64,000 nucleotides of DNA from Lactobacillus xujianguonis (GTDB lineage: Bacteria > Bacillota > Bacilli > Lactobacillales > Lactobacillaceae). The stretch lies in contig NZ_ML136880.1 of assembly GCF_004009905.1 (NCBI RefSeq), positions 1 to 64,000 of the forward strand. Reading direction: 5' to 3'. Positions 1-7,648 of the stretch are shown one piece after another (the first letter of the stretch is position 1; every line of letters begins with the position of its first letter). A program made the translations under genes and the position numbers. The notes under the pieces are model-generated. The model saw nothing but the letters and a program-made list of their open reading frames with translations, did no database searches and had not been told where the DNA came from.

Positions 1-56
1 ACCAGCTTCTAATGTGTTTTTGTTCTTAACATCAGACTACTGGTCTTTTTGTTTTG

Positions 57-90
57 GAGTCAAGTCCTAAAATGGATTTGACTCTTTTTA
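57..90 (+). terminator. intrinsic terminator of a gene left of the window
   Basis: GAGTCAA-g-TCC (57-67) pairs with GGA-t-TTGACTC (74-84) and is followed by five T. It would end a plus-strand transcript entering from the left edge. Nothing recognisable lies between it and position 177. Confidence 0.6.
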
Positions 91-177
91 ATTTGTAACT
101 AAGCGTCACCGCAAACTATTTTACACTTAGCTATTACAGAACTAATTCATAGTTTTACATTTTTGTGAAAAAGCAAA

Positions 178-216
178 CAAAAAAGCCCTCAAAGACTCTT
201 CTCTCGGTCTTTGACG
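178..216 (-). terminator. terminator of the AraC-family gene
   Basis: On the minus strand GTCAAAGAC pairs with GTCTTTGAGGGC across a purine-rich loop and runs into TTTTTTG. It lies just after the stop of the AraC gene. Confidence 0.65.
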
Positions 217-230
217 ACTCTTTATTTTTT

Positions 231-1135
231 CTATTTTTTCAGACGCTTCCGCATCCCTGCCGGCGTCTCACCATAATATTCATTAAATTGCCGATAGAAA
301 TTGGCCCGACTTGAGTAGCCTAATGCCGTGATAATATCCTTAATCGGATCATTGCCGTTTACCACTAGCTCCTTGGCCCTTTCCATCTTCTGCTGGTTAA
401 GATAACTGCTAAAGTTCTGTCCCAGCGTCCGTTTAACCAAGTTGGAGAAATAATTCATATTGAAGCCAAATTCTTCAGCGGCTTCTTGCAAAGTTACCGT
501 TGCCAAATTCTCTTCAACATATCGCTCGAACTTATCTTGATTAAACTTCTTATCGCGCTTCTCGCTTATGATCTTGGCCCTTAGCGACATGACGAAGATT
601 AATTTTAGCTGCGCCTTCACCAAGGCCTCACCAAAGACTTCATCAGCTAAGTATTCATGAATCACACGATCCATCATCCGGGCTGAATGCATTTCTTTCC
701 CCGTCTTAAACCAGATAAAGTGCTGATTATTAAGTTGCTGATCCAGCTCCTTAATAATGCTCTGCTCGCGCTTATCTTCAGTATCAAAAGTTTCAAAATA
801 CTGTTCATAATCAAAATGTGCAAACTTCAACTTAGTTAAGATCGTTTTACGGCTATCATTTTTAACCGTGTACTGCTGATCTTCCGTCAAAAAACGATAT
901 TACCTGCTCTCAATGGCATGATGCGGTCTTCACTAGTTACCGTTGCGTTACCTTGGGAGACGAATAAGATCGTCGAAGCATCGTCTGCATATTGATATTC
1001 ATCTGGATCGGTACTTTCAAGATATACCGAAAAAAGCTTAAAGCCGGAATTACCGGCAGTTAGTTCAAATTCTGTCTTGTCAGGAGGTTGCTGCTTGAGC
1101 AACTCGCTAAGATTAGTTATTAAATTTTCTGCCAT
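231..1135 (-). pseudogene. AraC-family transcriptional regulator, frameshifted
   Basis: Two minus-strand frames together make one AraC-type regulator. The first (887-1135, 82 codons from ATG) is an N-terminal cupin-like sensor domain ending AGNIVF. The second (231-890) continues with TEDQQYTVKND and carries the C-terminal double helix-turn-helix, with LQEAAEEFGFNMNYFSNL and DIITALGYSSRANFYRQF. The frames meet at a run of six A on the plus strand (889-894, read as T6). A seventh base would join them as NIVF-LTEDQQ. The break is therefore a one-base homopolymer deletion, either a real inactivating or phase-variable mutation or a sequencing error. Family members usually control nearby sugar or transport genes. 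No target is evident here. The short frame could use TTG at 890, giving a sensorless DNA-binding protein. Confidence 0.8.
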
Positions 1136-1307
1136 GCCTTATATTTCTTTCTGTATTATCACACTTCAATTATAACTAAGCATGGCAAGCTTGTACTATG
1201 AAAGCTTAACCTTCTTTAAATAATTTTAATATTGAAAGCAGTCAAGACTATACTTTTTCTATCTTTTTCAGTTATTTTCTTATGATATTAATTAAAATTT
1301 TCTTATA

Positions 1308-1350
1308 AACAAAAAATAACTTAGCCTCAATTTTTGAATCTAAGTTATTT
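1308..1350 (-). terminator. terminator of the glycerophosphodiesterase gene
   Basis: AAATAACTTAG (1314-1324) and CTAAGTTATTT (1340-1350) form a perfect stem. On the minus strand a TTTTTTG tract follows. Confidence 0.7.
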
Positions 1351-1356
1351 CAGTAA

Positions 1357-2043
1357 TTATTTTTGAATTTCATCCCGCAACTTGATCATCGCTGGATAAT
1401 TATTAGTAAACATCCCCGCAATATGATGAGCAAAATACTTCTTGGCTAATTCTGGATCATCCACTGTCCAGATGCGCTGCACGATTGCGTCGTCATCAAA
1501 ATATTCGCCTGGATGAATCCCGGCAAAATGATTTTCCTCAATCAACTTACGCGGATTCATAACTTTTTGATCAACTAAGTAACAATATGTCCCTGTGGGA
1601 TCCAATTCCTGACAATTCTTCAAAGTAACATAATCAAAGGAAGAAAAGATAATCGGATGAACGAATTGATATTGCTTAGCTAAGTCAAAGACAGTCTTTT
1701 CAATACCAGGATAATGCACAATGCTGGTCTTGAATTCTAAGTTAATTAACAAGTCATGGTTCTCTAATACGCCAAACAATTCCTTCAATTCTGGTACGGG
1801 CTCACCGTTAGCCAAATGGAGCTGGCGAATTTCTGCTAAAGTAAAATCTTTCACCCAGCCTTGGCCATCAGTCGTACGGTCAACTTTTTCATCATGCATC
1901 ACAATGGGTACACTGTCTTTAGTCAGTTGAACGTCGAATTCAACTCCTTCTGCGCCGTGTTCAAGGGCATAACGAAAGCCTTCAAGGGAGTTTTCCGTAA
2001 ACTTAGCAGGATACCCGCGGTGACCGAAAATTACTGTTTTCAT
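1357..2043 (-). CDS. glycerophosphodiester phosphodiesterase
   Basis: 228 residues, a single GDPD domain (UgpQ/GlpQ type) with no signal peptide or membrane segment, so cytoplasmic. It hydrolyses deacylated phospholipids such as glycerophosphocholine to sn-glycerol-3-phosphate and an alcohol. The family signature is visible: GHRGYP near residue 7, TENSLEGF, the metal-binding E-F-D near residue 38, and the second catalytic His in VMHDEKVDRTTDG near residue 50. The length is normal for the family. It is monocistronic, with its own terminator and no coupled gene. The substrate is inferred from the family only. Confidence 0.9.
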   Translation of the reverse strand: MKTVIFGHRGYPAKFTENSLEGFRYALEHGAEGVEFDVQLTKDSVPIVMHDEKVDRTTDGQGWVKDFTLAEIRQLHLANGEPVPELKELFGVLENHDLLINLEFKTSIVHYPGIEKTVFDLAKQYQFVHPIIFSSFDYVTLKNCQELDPTGTYCYLVDQKVMNPRKLIEENHFAGIHPGEYFDDDAIVQRIWTVDDPELAKKYFAHHIAGMFTNNYPAMIKLRDEIQK

Positions 2044-2135
2044 TGTTTTAATCTCGATTCTTTATTTTACAAAGATTTTTATTAAGTAGTTTCATTCTAC
2101 CGCAAAATGATTAGTGTAAAGGAGTTTATTTCCAA

Positions 2136-2164
2136 TTGACACCCTATTACCCGTCACGTAAAAT
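2136..2164 (+). promoter_or_regulatory. promoter of RNA I (toxin transcript)
   Basis: TTGACA (2136-2141), a 17-base spacer and TAAAAT (2159-2164) make a near-consensus sigma-A promoter. A start near 2171 would give a leader of about 90 bases. AAATCA and TGATTT bracket this leader's structured 5' part, ahead of the GGAGGTG at 2248. Confidence 0.7.
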
Positions 2165-2233
2165 CAAATCAAGCTCAATGGCGACTAGCTACCGCTAGAG
2201 CTTAGTAACCTAGTGCTGATTTCACACCCCCAA

Positions 2234-2248
2234 CATTCTGAGTTTACG
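2234..2248 (+). repeat. direct repeat copy 1 (DR)
   Basis: CATTCTGAGTTTACG directly precedes the strong ribosome binding site GGAGGTG. A second copy lies at 2422-2435. In enterococcal par, repeats placed this way let the antisense RNA cover the toxin initiation region. Confidence 0.65.
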
Positions 2249-2298
2249 GAGGTGATGGGGCATGCCAAATTGGATAGACTGGAGAGTGCGTCCACCAG

Positions 2299-2409
2299 GT
2301 GATTACTTGGGCGATTGCCATAAGTATTGTGCTAGGGGCGTTAGGCAAATTTGCTATCAACTTAGCGACAGCTTATGTGATAATCAAAAAAGCTAACCAC
2401 AAGGGTTAG
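2299..2409 (+). CDS. candidate Fst/Ldr-like hydrophobic type I toxin peptide
   Basis: From GTG the frame reads 36 residues: ITWAIAISIVLGALG, then KFAINLATAYVII and the basic tail KKANHKG. That is one membrane segment plus a positively charged end, the layout of type I toxins that insert in the membrane. Support comes mainly from context: a near-consensus promoter upstream, direct repeats on both sides, an opposing short RNA and two terminators. The start is uncertain. The best ribosome binding site (GGAGGTG, 2248-2254) fits ATG 2262, which opens a different, non-hydrophobic 44-codon frame. A 15-codon frame from ATG 2255 ends in TGA overlapping this GTG, which would allow coupled translation. 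A one-base frameshift in an originally longer toxin is equally possible. I cannot assign a named family. Confidence 0.45.
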   Translation: MITWAIAISIVLGALGKFAINLATAYVIIKKANHKG

Positions 2410-2474
2410 CCACACTACAGTCATTCTGAGTTACGATTGGGGTTAGCAAGTTGCAGTTGCTAATCCCTTTTCTT
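2386..2474 (-). ncRNA. candidate antisense RNA II (antitoxin RNA)
   Basis: A consensus minus-strand promoter (2480-2508) would start a transcript near 2474. It would contain a 5' hairpin (GGGATTAGCAA with TTGCTAACCCC), a segment complementary to the CATTCTGAG repeat, and a terminator stem GCTAACC/GGTTAGC (2392-2410) ending in T6 (plus-strand A6 at 2386-2391). About 90 bases, opposing the toxin transcript and overlapping its 3' end. The layout matches RNA II of par-type loci. No expression evidence can be had from sequence. Confidence 0.6.
2422..2435 (+). repeat. direct repeat copy 2 (DR)
   Basis: CATTCTGAGTTACG, one base shorter than the copy at 2234-2248. It lies inside the predicted RNA II, so RNA II carries the complement of the toxin leader. 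Confidence 0.65.
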
Positions 2475-2475
2475 T
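2439..2475 (+). terminator. terminator of RNA I
   Basis: GGGGTTAGCAA (2439-2449) pairs with TTGCTAATCCC (2457-2467) with one G-T pair, followed by TTTTCTTTT. Confidence 0.75.
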
Positions 2476-2479
2476 TATC

Positions 2480-2508
2480 ATTATAAGAAATCTAATTAAA
2501 AGCTGCAA
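2480..2508 (-). promoter_or_regulatory. promoter of antisense RNA II
   Basis: On the minus strand TTGCAG (2503-2508), exactly 17 bases, then TATAAT (2480-2485). No minus-strand coding sequence follows for more than 400 bases, so the promoter most likely serves the short RNA. Confidence 0.7.
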
Positions 2509-2518
2509 CTAAATTTAT

Positions 2519-2550
2519 GCAAAAAGAAAAGCCTTAGCATTACTGCTAAG
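2519..2550 (-). terminator. terminator of tRNA-Gln
   Basis: Minus strand CTTAGCA-GTAA-TGCTAAG followed by GCTTTTCTTTTT, 16 bases past the tRNA 3' end. Confidence 0.75.
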
Positions 2551-2565
2551 ACTTGACCATGCCAA

Positions 2566-2637
2566 TTGGGTTAGCTGGATTCGAACCAGCGCATGATGGT
2601 ACCAAAAACCATTGCCTTACCACTTGGCTATAACCCA
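2566..2637 (-). tRNA. tRNA-Gln (anticodon UUG)
   Basis: On the minus strand a full cloverleaf: acceptor TGGGTTA paired with TAACCCA, D arm AGCCAAGTGGTAAGGC, anticodon stem ATGGT/ACCAT with loop TTTTGGT (anticodon TTG at 34-36), and T arm GCTGGTTCGAATCCAGC. CCA is not encoded and must be added after transcription. It decodes CAA and, by wobble, CAG. It is a single-gene unit with its own terminator. Confidence 0.95.
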
Positions 2638-2763
2638 TCCTTCGAACCTTTTACTTGTTAGTCCTAAGTTCTAGTTGAATGACTCACATCACTCAACATT
2701 TAATAGTATAGGGTAATTGCTTAGAATCGTCAATAAAAAATTCGAGAAAAGTTGAGAAATTTT

Positions 2764-3423
2764 TTAGTCCATCACAATTGGCCCTTGCACAGCCATGACA
2801 TCTCTTACTAATTCATGAACTTGCTTGTCCTTGACAATGGCTTCACTGTCAGCAAGGTATTGCTTGAACCACTTGCTGGCTTGGTGTTTCTTATAAGCTT
2901 CATCGTTGGTGAAGACTTCGAAGAAGTACCATTCATTGCTGTTTTCTTTATTAGTGCCGCCCATCAAGAGTTCAACCCCAGGTTCTTGCGCCATTGACCG
3001 ACGCATTTCCTTCTTTACGATTGCGGCAAAGTCATCGTTCTTACCGTCTTGCACTTCGACCTTAGCCAAGTGAATGATGAAGTTATTGGCATTTTCATCC
3101 AAGGCTTCCTTAGGTTTAGAAGTAATCCAAACTGGCTTTAAGTCGAAGGCCTTTCTGCTGTCAGCTAACTCATTAATTACTTGATCATAGTGGTCGAAGT
3201 AGTCAGCCATGCTGTGTTCTTCCCAAGCTTTAGGGTTACGGTAAAGTTCAACGATGTAGTTCTTTTCACCTTCCGCATCTTCATGCGCACTGGCAAAAAG
3301 CAAGGTGCCATTTTCAACTGGAATTGAGTTCTCTAATTCAGCTTCTTGTTCCTTGCGGAAAGCTGCGCGATCGTTTTTAGCAATATTTACTTCTGTAATT
3401 CGAAAAATTGGTTCATTATCCAT
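2764..3423 (-). CDS. tandem ABM-domain protein (putative quinol monooxygenase)
   Basis: 219 residues made of two antibiotic-biosynthesis-monooxygenase-like (ABM, dimeric alpha/beta barrel) repeats. The first covers about residues 5-100 (FRITEVNIAKNDRAAFRKE ... VELYRNPKAWEEHSMADYF) and the second about 112-205 (FIIHLAKVEVQDGKNDDFA ... FEVFTNDEAYKKHQASKWF). Each repeat ends in the family pattern Y/F-E-hydrophobic-aromatic followed by H. Single-domain members usually dimerise to form one active site, so the fusion may be an internal pseudo-dimer. Members act on quinones, haem or polyketides without a cofactor. The substrate here is unknown. Cytoplasmic and monocistronic. Confidence 0.8.
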   Translation of the reverse strand: MDNEPIFRITEVNIAKNDRAAFRKEQEAELENSIPVENGTLLFASAHEDAEGEKNYIVELYRNPKAWEEHSMADYFDHYDQVINELADSRKAFDLKPVWITSKPKEALDENANNFIIHLAKVEVQDGKNDDFAAIVKKEMRRSMAQEPGVELLMGGTNKENSNEWYFFEVFTNDEAYKKHQASKWFKQYLADSEAIVKDKQVHELVRDVMAVQGPIVMD

Positions 3424-3481
3424 TTTTAATGCCTCACACCTAATTAAATTACTCTACCCTCTCATTCTATATCTAATCACT

Positions 3482-3520
3482 AAAAAAGGAAGTTTCTTGC
3501 GAAAACTTCCTTTGTTTTTT
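3482..3520 (-). terminator. terminator of the UvrA2-like gene
   Basis: GGAAGTTT and AAAACTTCC form the stem around CTTGCG. On the minus strand it is followed by TTTTTTAG. It touches the stop codon of the UvrA2 gene. Confidence 0.7.
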
Positions 3521-6023
3521 ATTTGAATTCTTGCCAATAATCCGCCAAATAATGCGTGGTTAAACTCTCAGGCTCTTTAACTAATTCGCGTGGCTCTCCT
3601 TCAGCCACGATCTGACCACCAGCCTTACCGCCGAGTGGTCCTAAATCTAAGATGTAATCGCAGTTAACAACTAAGTTCAGATCGTGCGTAATCGTGATAA
3701 TAGTTGCGCCTTGATCAAGTAACTTTTGCATCACCGTGACTAAAACTTTAACATCTAAGGGATGCAGACCAATCGTTGGTTCATCAAAGACAAATAAGGT
3801 ATCGTCTTGCTTATGCGTTAAGTGCGTCACTAATTTCAATCTCTGGGCTTCCCCACCGGACAAAGTTGGTGTACTTTCACCTAAGTGCAAGTAGTCCAAC
3901 CCCACTTCTTTTAAGAGCTTTAACTCGCGTTCAATCTTTGGCACCTTCTTGAAGACGGGCAGAGCTTCATTAATATCCAAGTTCAAGATATCCACAATTG
4001 AATAGTCATGCCACTTCACTTGTTGAATCTTAGGATTGAAGCGCTCGCCGTGACAAGTGGGACAGGTCTGCTGCAGATCCGGTAAAAATTGAATATCCAG
4101 AGTGACAATTCCGGTTCCGCCACAGGTTGGACAAGCACCTTCCTTATTGTTGTAAGAGAAGTAACTTGGCGTATAATGCTTTTCTTTGGCTAAAGGTTGC
4201 CGGGCAAAGAGCTTACGCAAGTTATCCATGATGGAAGTGTAAGTGGCAACCGTTGAACGGGTACTTTTTCCAATTGGGCTGGCATCCACACTGACTACGT
4301 TATGCACAGGTGAATTAAATTGTTTAATCTGATCCGGTAATTTTTCATCCTTACTTTGTGCTTGAATAGCTGGAACTAGTGAATCAAGGATCAAACTAGT
4401 TTTACCAGCACCAGAAAAGCCGGTGACGGCGGTCATTTGGTTGACTGGAATTTGGGCATGTACATCTTGCAAATTAAAGCACTTATCCACCGTAAAAGTG
4501 ATTGCCTGTGAATTAATTTTTGCAGCGGGAGTTCTCGCCATTAACTTGGCTTTGCCGTTTAAATATGGCGCAATCAATGAATGAGGGTTCTTAGCTAACT
4601 CACTTGGAGCGCCTTGAGCAATAATTTTCCCACCTTGTTCACCAGAACCGGGCCCAATTTCAATAATTTCATCAGCGGCACTAATGATATCCACATTATG
4701 ATCAACAACTACTAGGGAGTTGCCTTGAGCAACGAGTTTACGCAAAATCTTAATCAAACCGTCAACGTTAGCGGGATGCAGACCAATCGATGGCTCATCG
4801 AGAACATAAAGCACACCAGTAGTTTCTGTTCTTAAGGTCCTTGCCAATTGAATTCTTTGTAATTCACCAGTGGATAAAGTATTGCCGGCCCGCTCCATCG
4901 TTAAGTAGTCCAGACCAAGATCTAACAACGGCTGCAAATTATTAATGAATTCATTGATCAGTGAAGAAGCCATCTTGTGCATTTCCGCAGGCAACTTGGC
5001 CAAGACTTCTTTACTGAAGGCAGGTAAGTCACCTAATTGCATGCGCTGAACTTGGTCAATGTTTTTACCATTAACTAACTGCTGAAGTAGCTCTGGCCGC
5101 AGACGGGTGCCATGACAAACTGAACAAGTAGAATAAATAAAGAATTCCGCGATTCGTTTTTGCGCCCGTTCACTCTTACTACTTTTGGCAGAACGAAGCA
5201 CGGCTTGGTGGGCATTTTCATAAAGAGCATTGAAGTCATGGAAGACCCGTCCAGTTCCTGACAGAAAGTCCATCTTATATTTCTTTTCTGGACCATTGAG
5301 GACAAAATCTTTTTCTTTCTCTGTCAGATCCTTAAAGGGAATATCGATTCTAACCCCAGCATGTTGGGCGACGCTTGGCATAAAGTTTCTTCCTGGCAAT
5401 GACCAAGAAGCAATGGCCCCATCTTCAATTGAAAGATTTTCATCTGCAATTAACTTATTCTCATCAAGTTGCCGCACCTTACCAGTACCACCACAGTTCT
5501 GGCAGGCACCATCAGAATTAAAGGCAAAGTCTTCGGCACTAGGAACGTAGAATTTTACACCACAGGTTGGACAAGTAATCTGCCCCATCTCAGCCCCAGA
5601 CTTGGACATGGCTTCGGCGATAGCCAAGCTAGGCGCTACCCGGTGACCATTCGGACAAACAGGTGAACCAAGTCGCGAAAAAATTAGCCGTAAAACATTG
5701 AAAGTTTCAGTTGTAGTCCCAACGGTTGCCCGTTCATTAGGAACGCTAGGCCGCTGGCGCAAGGCTAGAGCTGACGGAATATGTTTAACACTGGTGACAT
5801 CAGCTTGGGCACCTTGTTTAATCCTTCTTCTCATATAGGTAGAAAGTGCATCAAGGTAGCGCCGGGAACCTTCTTCATACAGAATCCCCATGGCTAGGGA
5901 TGATTTTCCCGAACCGGATAATCCTGAAATTGCAACAAATTTATGCAAAGGAATATTCACATCGATATTTTTCAAATTGTGAACTTTGGCCCCTCTAACT
6001 TCAATTTGACTTGGTAATGCCAT
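3519..6023 (-). CDS. UvrA2-type excinuclease ATPase paralogue
   Basis: 834 residues with two ABC ATPase halves: Walker A GLSGSGKSS (residues 34-42) and GFSGAGKTS in the second half; signatures STGELQRIQLA and LSGGEAQRLKL; Walker B FVFDEP. Zinc-type Cys pairs CPTCG, CQNCGG, CSVCHG, CPTCGG and CPTCHG are present. Canonical UvrA has about 940-950 residues. Here the sequence passes from CPNGH to FAFNSDGACQNCG with the UvrB-binding domain of about 100 residues missing, which defines class II UvrA. Such proteins are linked to tolerance of DNA-binding drugs rather than core excision repair. It lies 23 bases downstream of a MerR regulator on the same strand, so the two are probably co-transcribed from the MerR-type promoter at 6902-6932. 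Confidence 0.9.
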   Translation of the reverse strand: MALPSQIEVRGAKVHNLKNIDVNIPLHKFVAISGLSGSGKSSLAMGILYEEGSRRYLDALSTYMRRRIKQGAQADVTSVKHIPSALALRQRPSVPNERATVGTTTETFNVLRLIFSRLGSPVCPNGHRVAPSLAIAEAMSKSGAEMGQITCPTCGVKFYVPSAEDFAFNSDGACQNCGGTGKVRQLDENKLIADENLSIEDGAIASWSLPGRNFMPSVAQHAGVRIDIPFKDLTEKEKDFVLNGPEKKYKMDFLSGTGRVFHDFNALYENAHQAVLRSAKSSKSERAQKRIAEFFIYSTCSVCHGTRLRPELLQQLVNGKNIDQVQRMQLGDLPAFSKEVLAKLPAEMHKMASSLINEFINNLQPLLDLGLDYLTMERAGNTLSTGELQRIQLARTLRTETTGVLYVLDEPSIGLHPANVDGLIKILRKLVAQGNSLVVVDHNVDIISAADEIIEIGPGSGEQGGKIIAQGAPSELAKNPHSLIAPYLNGKAKLMARTPAAKINSQAITFTVDKCFNLQDVHAQIPVNQMTAVTGFSGAGKTSLILDSLVPAIQAQSKDEKLPDQIKQFNSPVHNVVSVDASPIGKSTRSTVATYTSIMDNLRKLFARQPLAKEKHYTPSYFSYNNKEGACPTCGGTGIVTLDIQFLPDLQQTCPTCHGERFNPKIQQVKWHDYSIVDILNLDINEALPVFKKVPKIERELKLLKEVGLDYLHLGESTPTLSGGEAQRLKLVTHLTHKQDDTLFVFDEPTIGLHPLDVKVLVTVMQKLLDQGATIITITHDLNLVVNCDYILDLGPLGGKAGGQIVAEGEPRELVKEPESLTTHYLADYWQEFK

Positions 6024-6046
6024 CCTTACATCCCTGTCCTTTCCTT

Positions 6047-6871
6047 TTACTTATTACTTATAGCATAAGCTAAAATGCTGTCTTTGGTTAAGCCCAGGCG
6101 CTCAATGTTGATGCCGATATTAAATTGCCACAAGTCATTCCCTAGCTCTAACTGATATCTTTGGGCATAATTTCGAATTGCGGCTAACCCTTTTTCGATG
6201 CCGTCCTCAGTATTTTCAACCTTCACGGCAACATAATCACAACTCTTTTGCGTAATTACCGGAATTCTAATCTGTTCGTCATACGATTTTTCCTTAATAA
6301 TCCGAAAACCCGAATTAGCGTATTGTTTTGCCTTAGCTTGGGGCAAATCCGTCAAGAAACCTGATAGCATCTTATTAGTCATCAGACCCGCGCCCACTTC
6401 TTGATAGAACTTACTATAAGCACTGGCAATTTCTTCTTCAGAACAATCCGCTTCAAAGTCTGAACACCAGAATTCACGCTTGGGTAAGAAGCACTTCTTA
6501 GCAACATAGTAGTCCGTATCTTTTAACTCAGTATTGTCTGACTCTTTTTGCTTCAAGATAGTCAGAATCTGTTCCAAATTACGAATCCGTTGTTCCACTT
6601 TTTCACGTAAAGGAATCAACTTTTTATTCAAGGCATCGGAACTGTCATCACTGAGATAATCCTTGATCTCTTCAACTGATAAGCCCAAGTCCCGCAAGCC
6701 TAAAATAAAGCCAATTTGATAGAGTTGACTGTAACCATAATAGCGATAACCATTAGCCGCGATTTTTTGCGGGGTGAAGATACCTTTTTGATCATAGAAG
6801 ATTAAGGTTCTTCGCGTTGTTCCGGCCATTTTGGCAAATTCAGAAATTGATAATAACTTTTCTGCTGGCAT
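6047..6871 (-). CDS. MerR-family regulator with effector-binding domain
   Basis: 274 residues. The N-terminal winged helix-turn-helix is typical of MerR (SISEFAKMAGTTRRTLIFYD, then GYRYYGYSQLYQI). A coiled-coil dimerisation helix covers about residues 75-115, and a GyrI-like effector-binding domain about 120-270. This is the BmrR/TipA style of multidrug or xenobiotic sensor. ATG follows AAAGGAAA. The promoter in front has the over-long 19-base spacer with an internal dyad that MerR proteins act on, so autoregulation is likely. A second copy of that promoter lies in front of the AEC/FMN-oxidase operon. The inducer is unknown. Confidence 0.88.
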   Translation of the reverse strand: MPAEKLLSISEFAKMAGTTRRTLIFYDQKGIFTPQKIAANGYRYYGYSQLYQIGFILGLRDLGLSVEEIKDYLSDDSSDALNKKLIPLREKVEQRIRNLEQILTILKQKESDNTELKDTDYYVAKKCFLPKREFWCSDFEADCSEEEIASAYSKFYQEVGAGLMTNKMLSGFLTDLPQAKAKQYANSGFRIIKEKSYDEQIRIPVITQKSCDYVAVKVENTEDGIEKGLAAIRNYAQRYQLELGNDLWQFNIGINIERLGLTKDSILAYAISNK

Positions 6872-6901
6872 GGGAATTTCCTTTCTATTTTTTCTATATA
6901 T

Positions 6902-6932
6902 AAAATAAACTGTAACCTGAGATTACAGTCAA
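6902..6932 (-). promoter_or_regulatory. MerR-type promoter/operator of merR-uvrA2
   Basis: Minus strand -35 TTGACT (6927-6932), 19-base spacer, -10 TATTTT (6902-6907). The spacer contains the dyad CTGTAA-N7-TTACAG (6910-6928). A 19-base spacer with a dyad between the boxes is the hallmark of MerR-activated promoters. Confidence 0.75.
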
Positions 6933-6941
6933 GGAAAAACT

Positions 6942-6969
6942 TTGAAAGAAAATTTGTTCTGGATAAAAT
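6942..6969 (+). promoter_or_regulatory. promoter of the YczE-like gene
   Basis: TTGAAA (6942-6947), 16 bases, TAAAAT (6964-6969). It diverges from the MerR operator, ten bases beyond it. Confidence 0.5.
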
Positions 6970-6988
6970 GTAATTAAGAGATGATTTT

Positions 6989-7606
6989 TTGAAGAAAACT
7001 TACTTATACACTTTTTTAGGGATTGCCATCAACGCTGCTGGTAATTCCTTAACGATTGTTACCAATCTAGGTTCATTATTGTGGCCCGCTTCTATCGTCA
7101 ACATTATGCACGCCATGCATTGGAGCATGAGCTTATCGATCTTTACGGAAGGGATGATCGTAAGTTTCGCGACTATTCTGTTAGAGAAGCATCCCTCTTG
7201 GAAAATGTGGCTGGATGAATTAATTTTCCTAGTGCCCTATAGTTTGTTAATGCAGCTTTTTGCGACAGGCTACCGTACAGTCGGCATCGATCAACTGGCC
7301 TTTATGCCGCGACTTGCATTTGATCTATTAGGTTTTATCATTTCCTTTGCCGGGCTAGTCATGTATTCAGACTGTGCCTGGTGTTTTCACCCACATGACA
7401 TTTTGTCCACGTGCTTAAAGACTAAGTGGAATCCCAAATTCATGAAATTATTTAACTTGATTATTCCGCTTTTGATTATCTTTGCCTTATTTTTCAAAAA
7501 TCATACGATCTATGCCTTGCACGTGGGTACAATCATTGGCCTCCTTTTCCAAAATCGCATTTCAGAATTTTTTGAAATTGAATATAGCCGCTTATTGCGC
7601 ATCTAA
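6989..7606 (+). CDS. YczE/YyaS-like integral membrane protein
   Basis: 205 residues from a TTG start, the only initiation codon in frame next to the AAGAGATG motif. About five hydrophobic segments: TYLYTFLGIAINAAGNSLTI near the N-terminus, an amphipathic section with GMIVSFATILLEK, then LIFLVPYSLLMQLF, LGFIISFAGLVMYS and LFNLIIPLLIIFALFF. The N-terminal pattern G-I-A-I-N-A-A-G-N-S-L matches the YczE/YitT-like membrane protein group of Firmicutes, whose transport role is unproven. It diverges from merR across the operator, so it may be a further target of that regulator. Confidence 0.7.
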   Translation: MKKTYLYTFLGIAINAAGNSLTIVTNLGSLLWPASIVNIMHAMHWSMSLSIFTEGMIVSFATILLEKHPSWKMWLDELIFLVPYSLLMQLFATGYRTVGIDQLAFMPRLAFDLLGFIISFAGLVMYSDCAWCFHPHDILSTCLKTKWNPKFMKLFNLIIPLLIIFALFFKNHTIYALHVGTIIGLLFQNRISEFFEIEYSRLLRI

Positions 7607-7647
7607 AAAAGACCTAGCTATCTTTTGGTTGATAACTAGGTCTTTTT
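7605..7647. terminator. bidirectional terminator
   Basis: AAAAAGACCTAG-ctatc (7606-7622) pairs with gataa-CTAGGTCTTTTT (7631-7647). It serves the YczE-like gene on plus and the Rpn-fragment gene on minus. Confidence 0.8.
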
Positions 7648-7648
7648 C

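Noticed and set aside
2262-2396. 44-codon frame MPNWIDWRVRPP... after a perfect ribosome binding site
   Set aside because: Not hydrophobic after the first residues and without a family; kept only as an alternative start for the candidate toxin.
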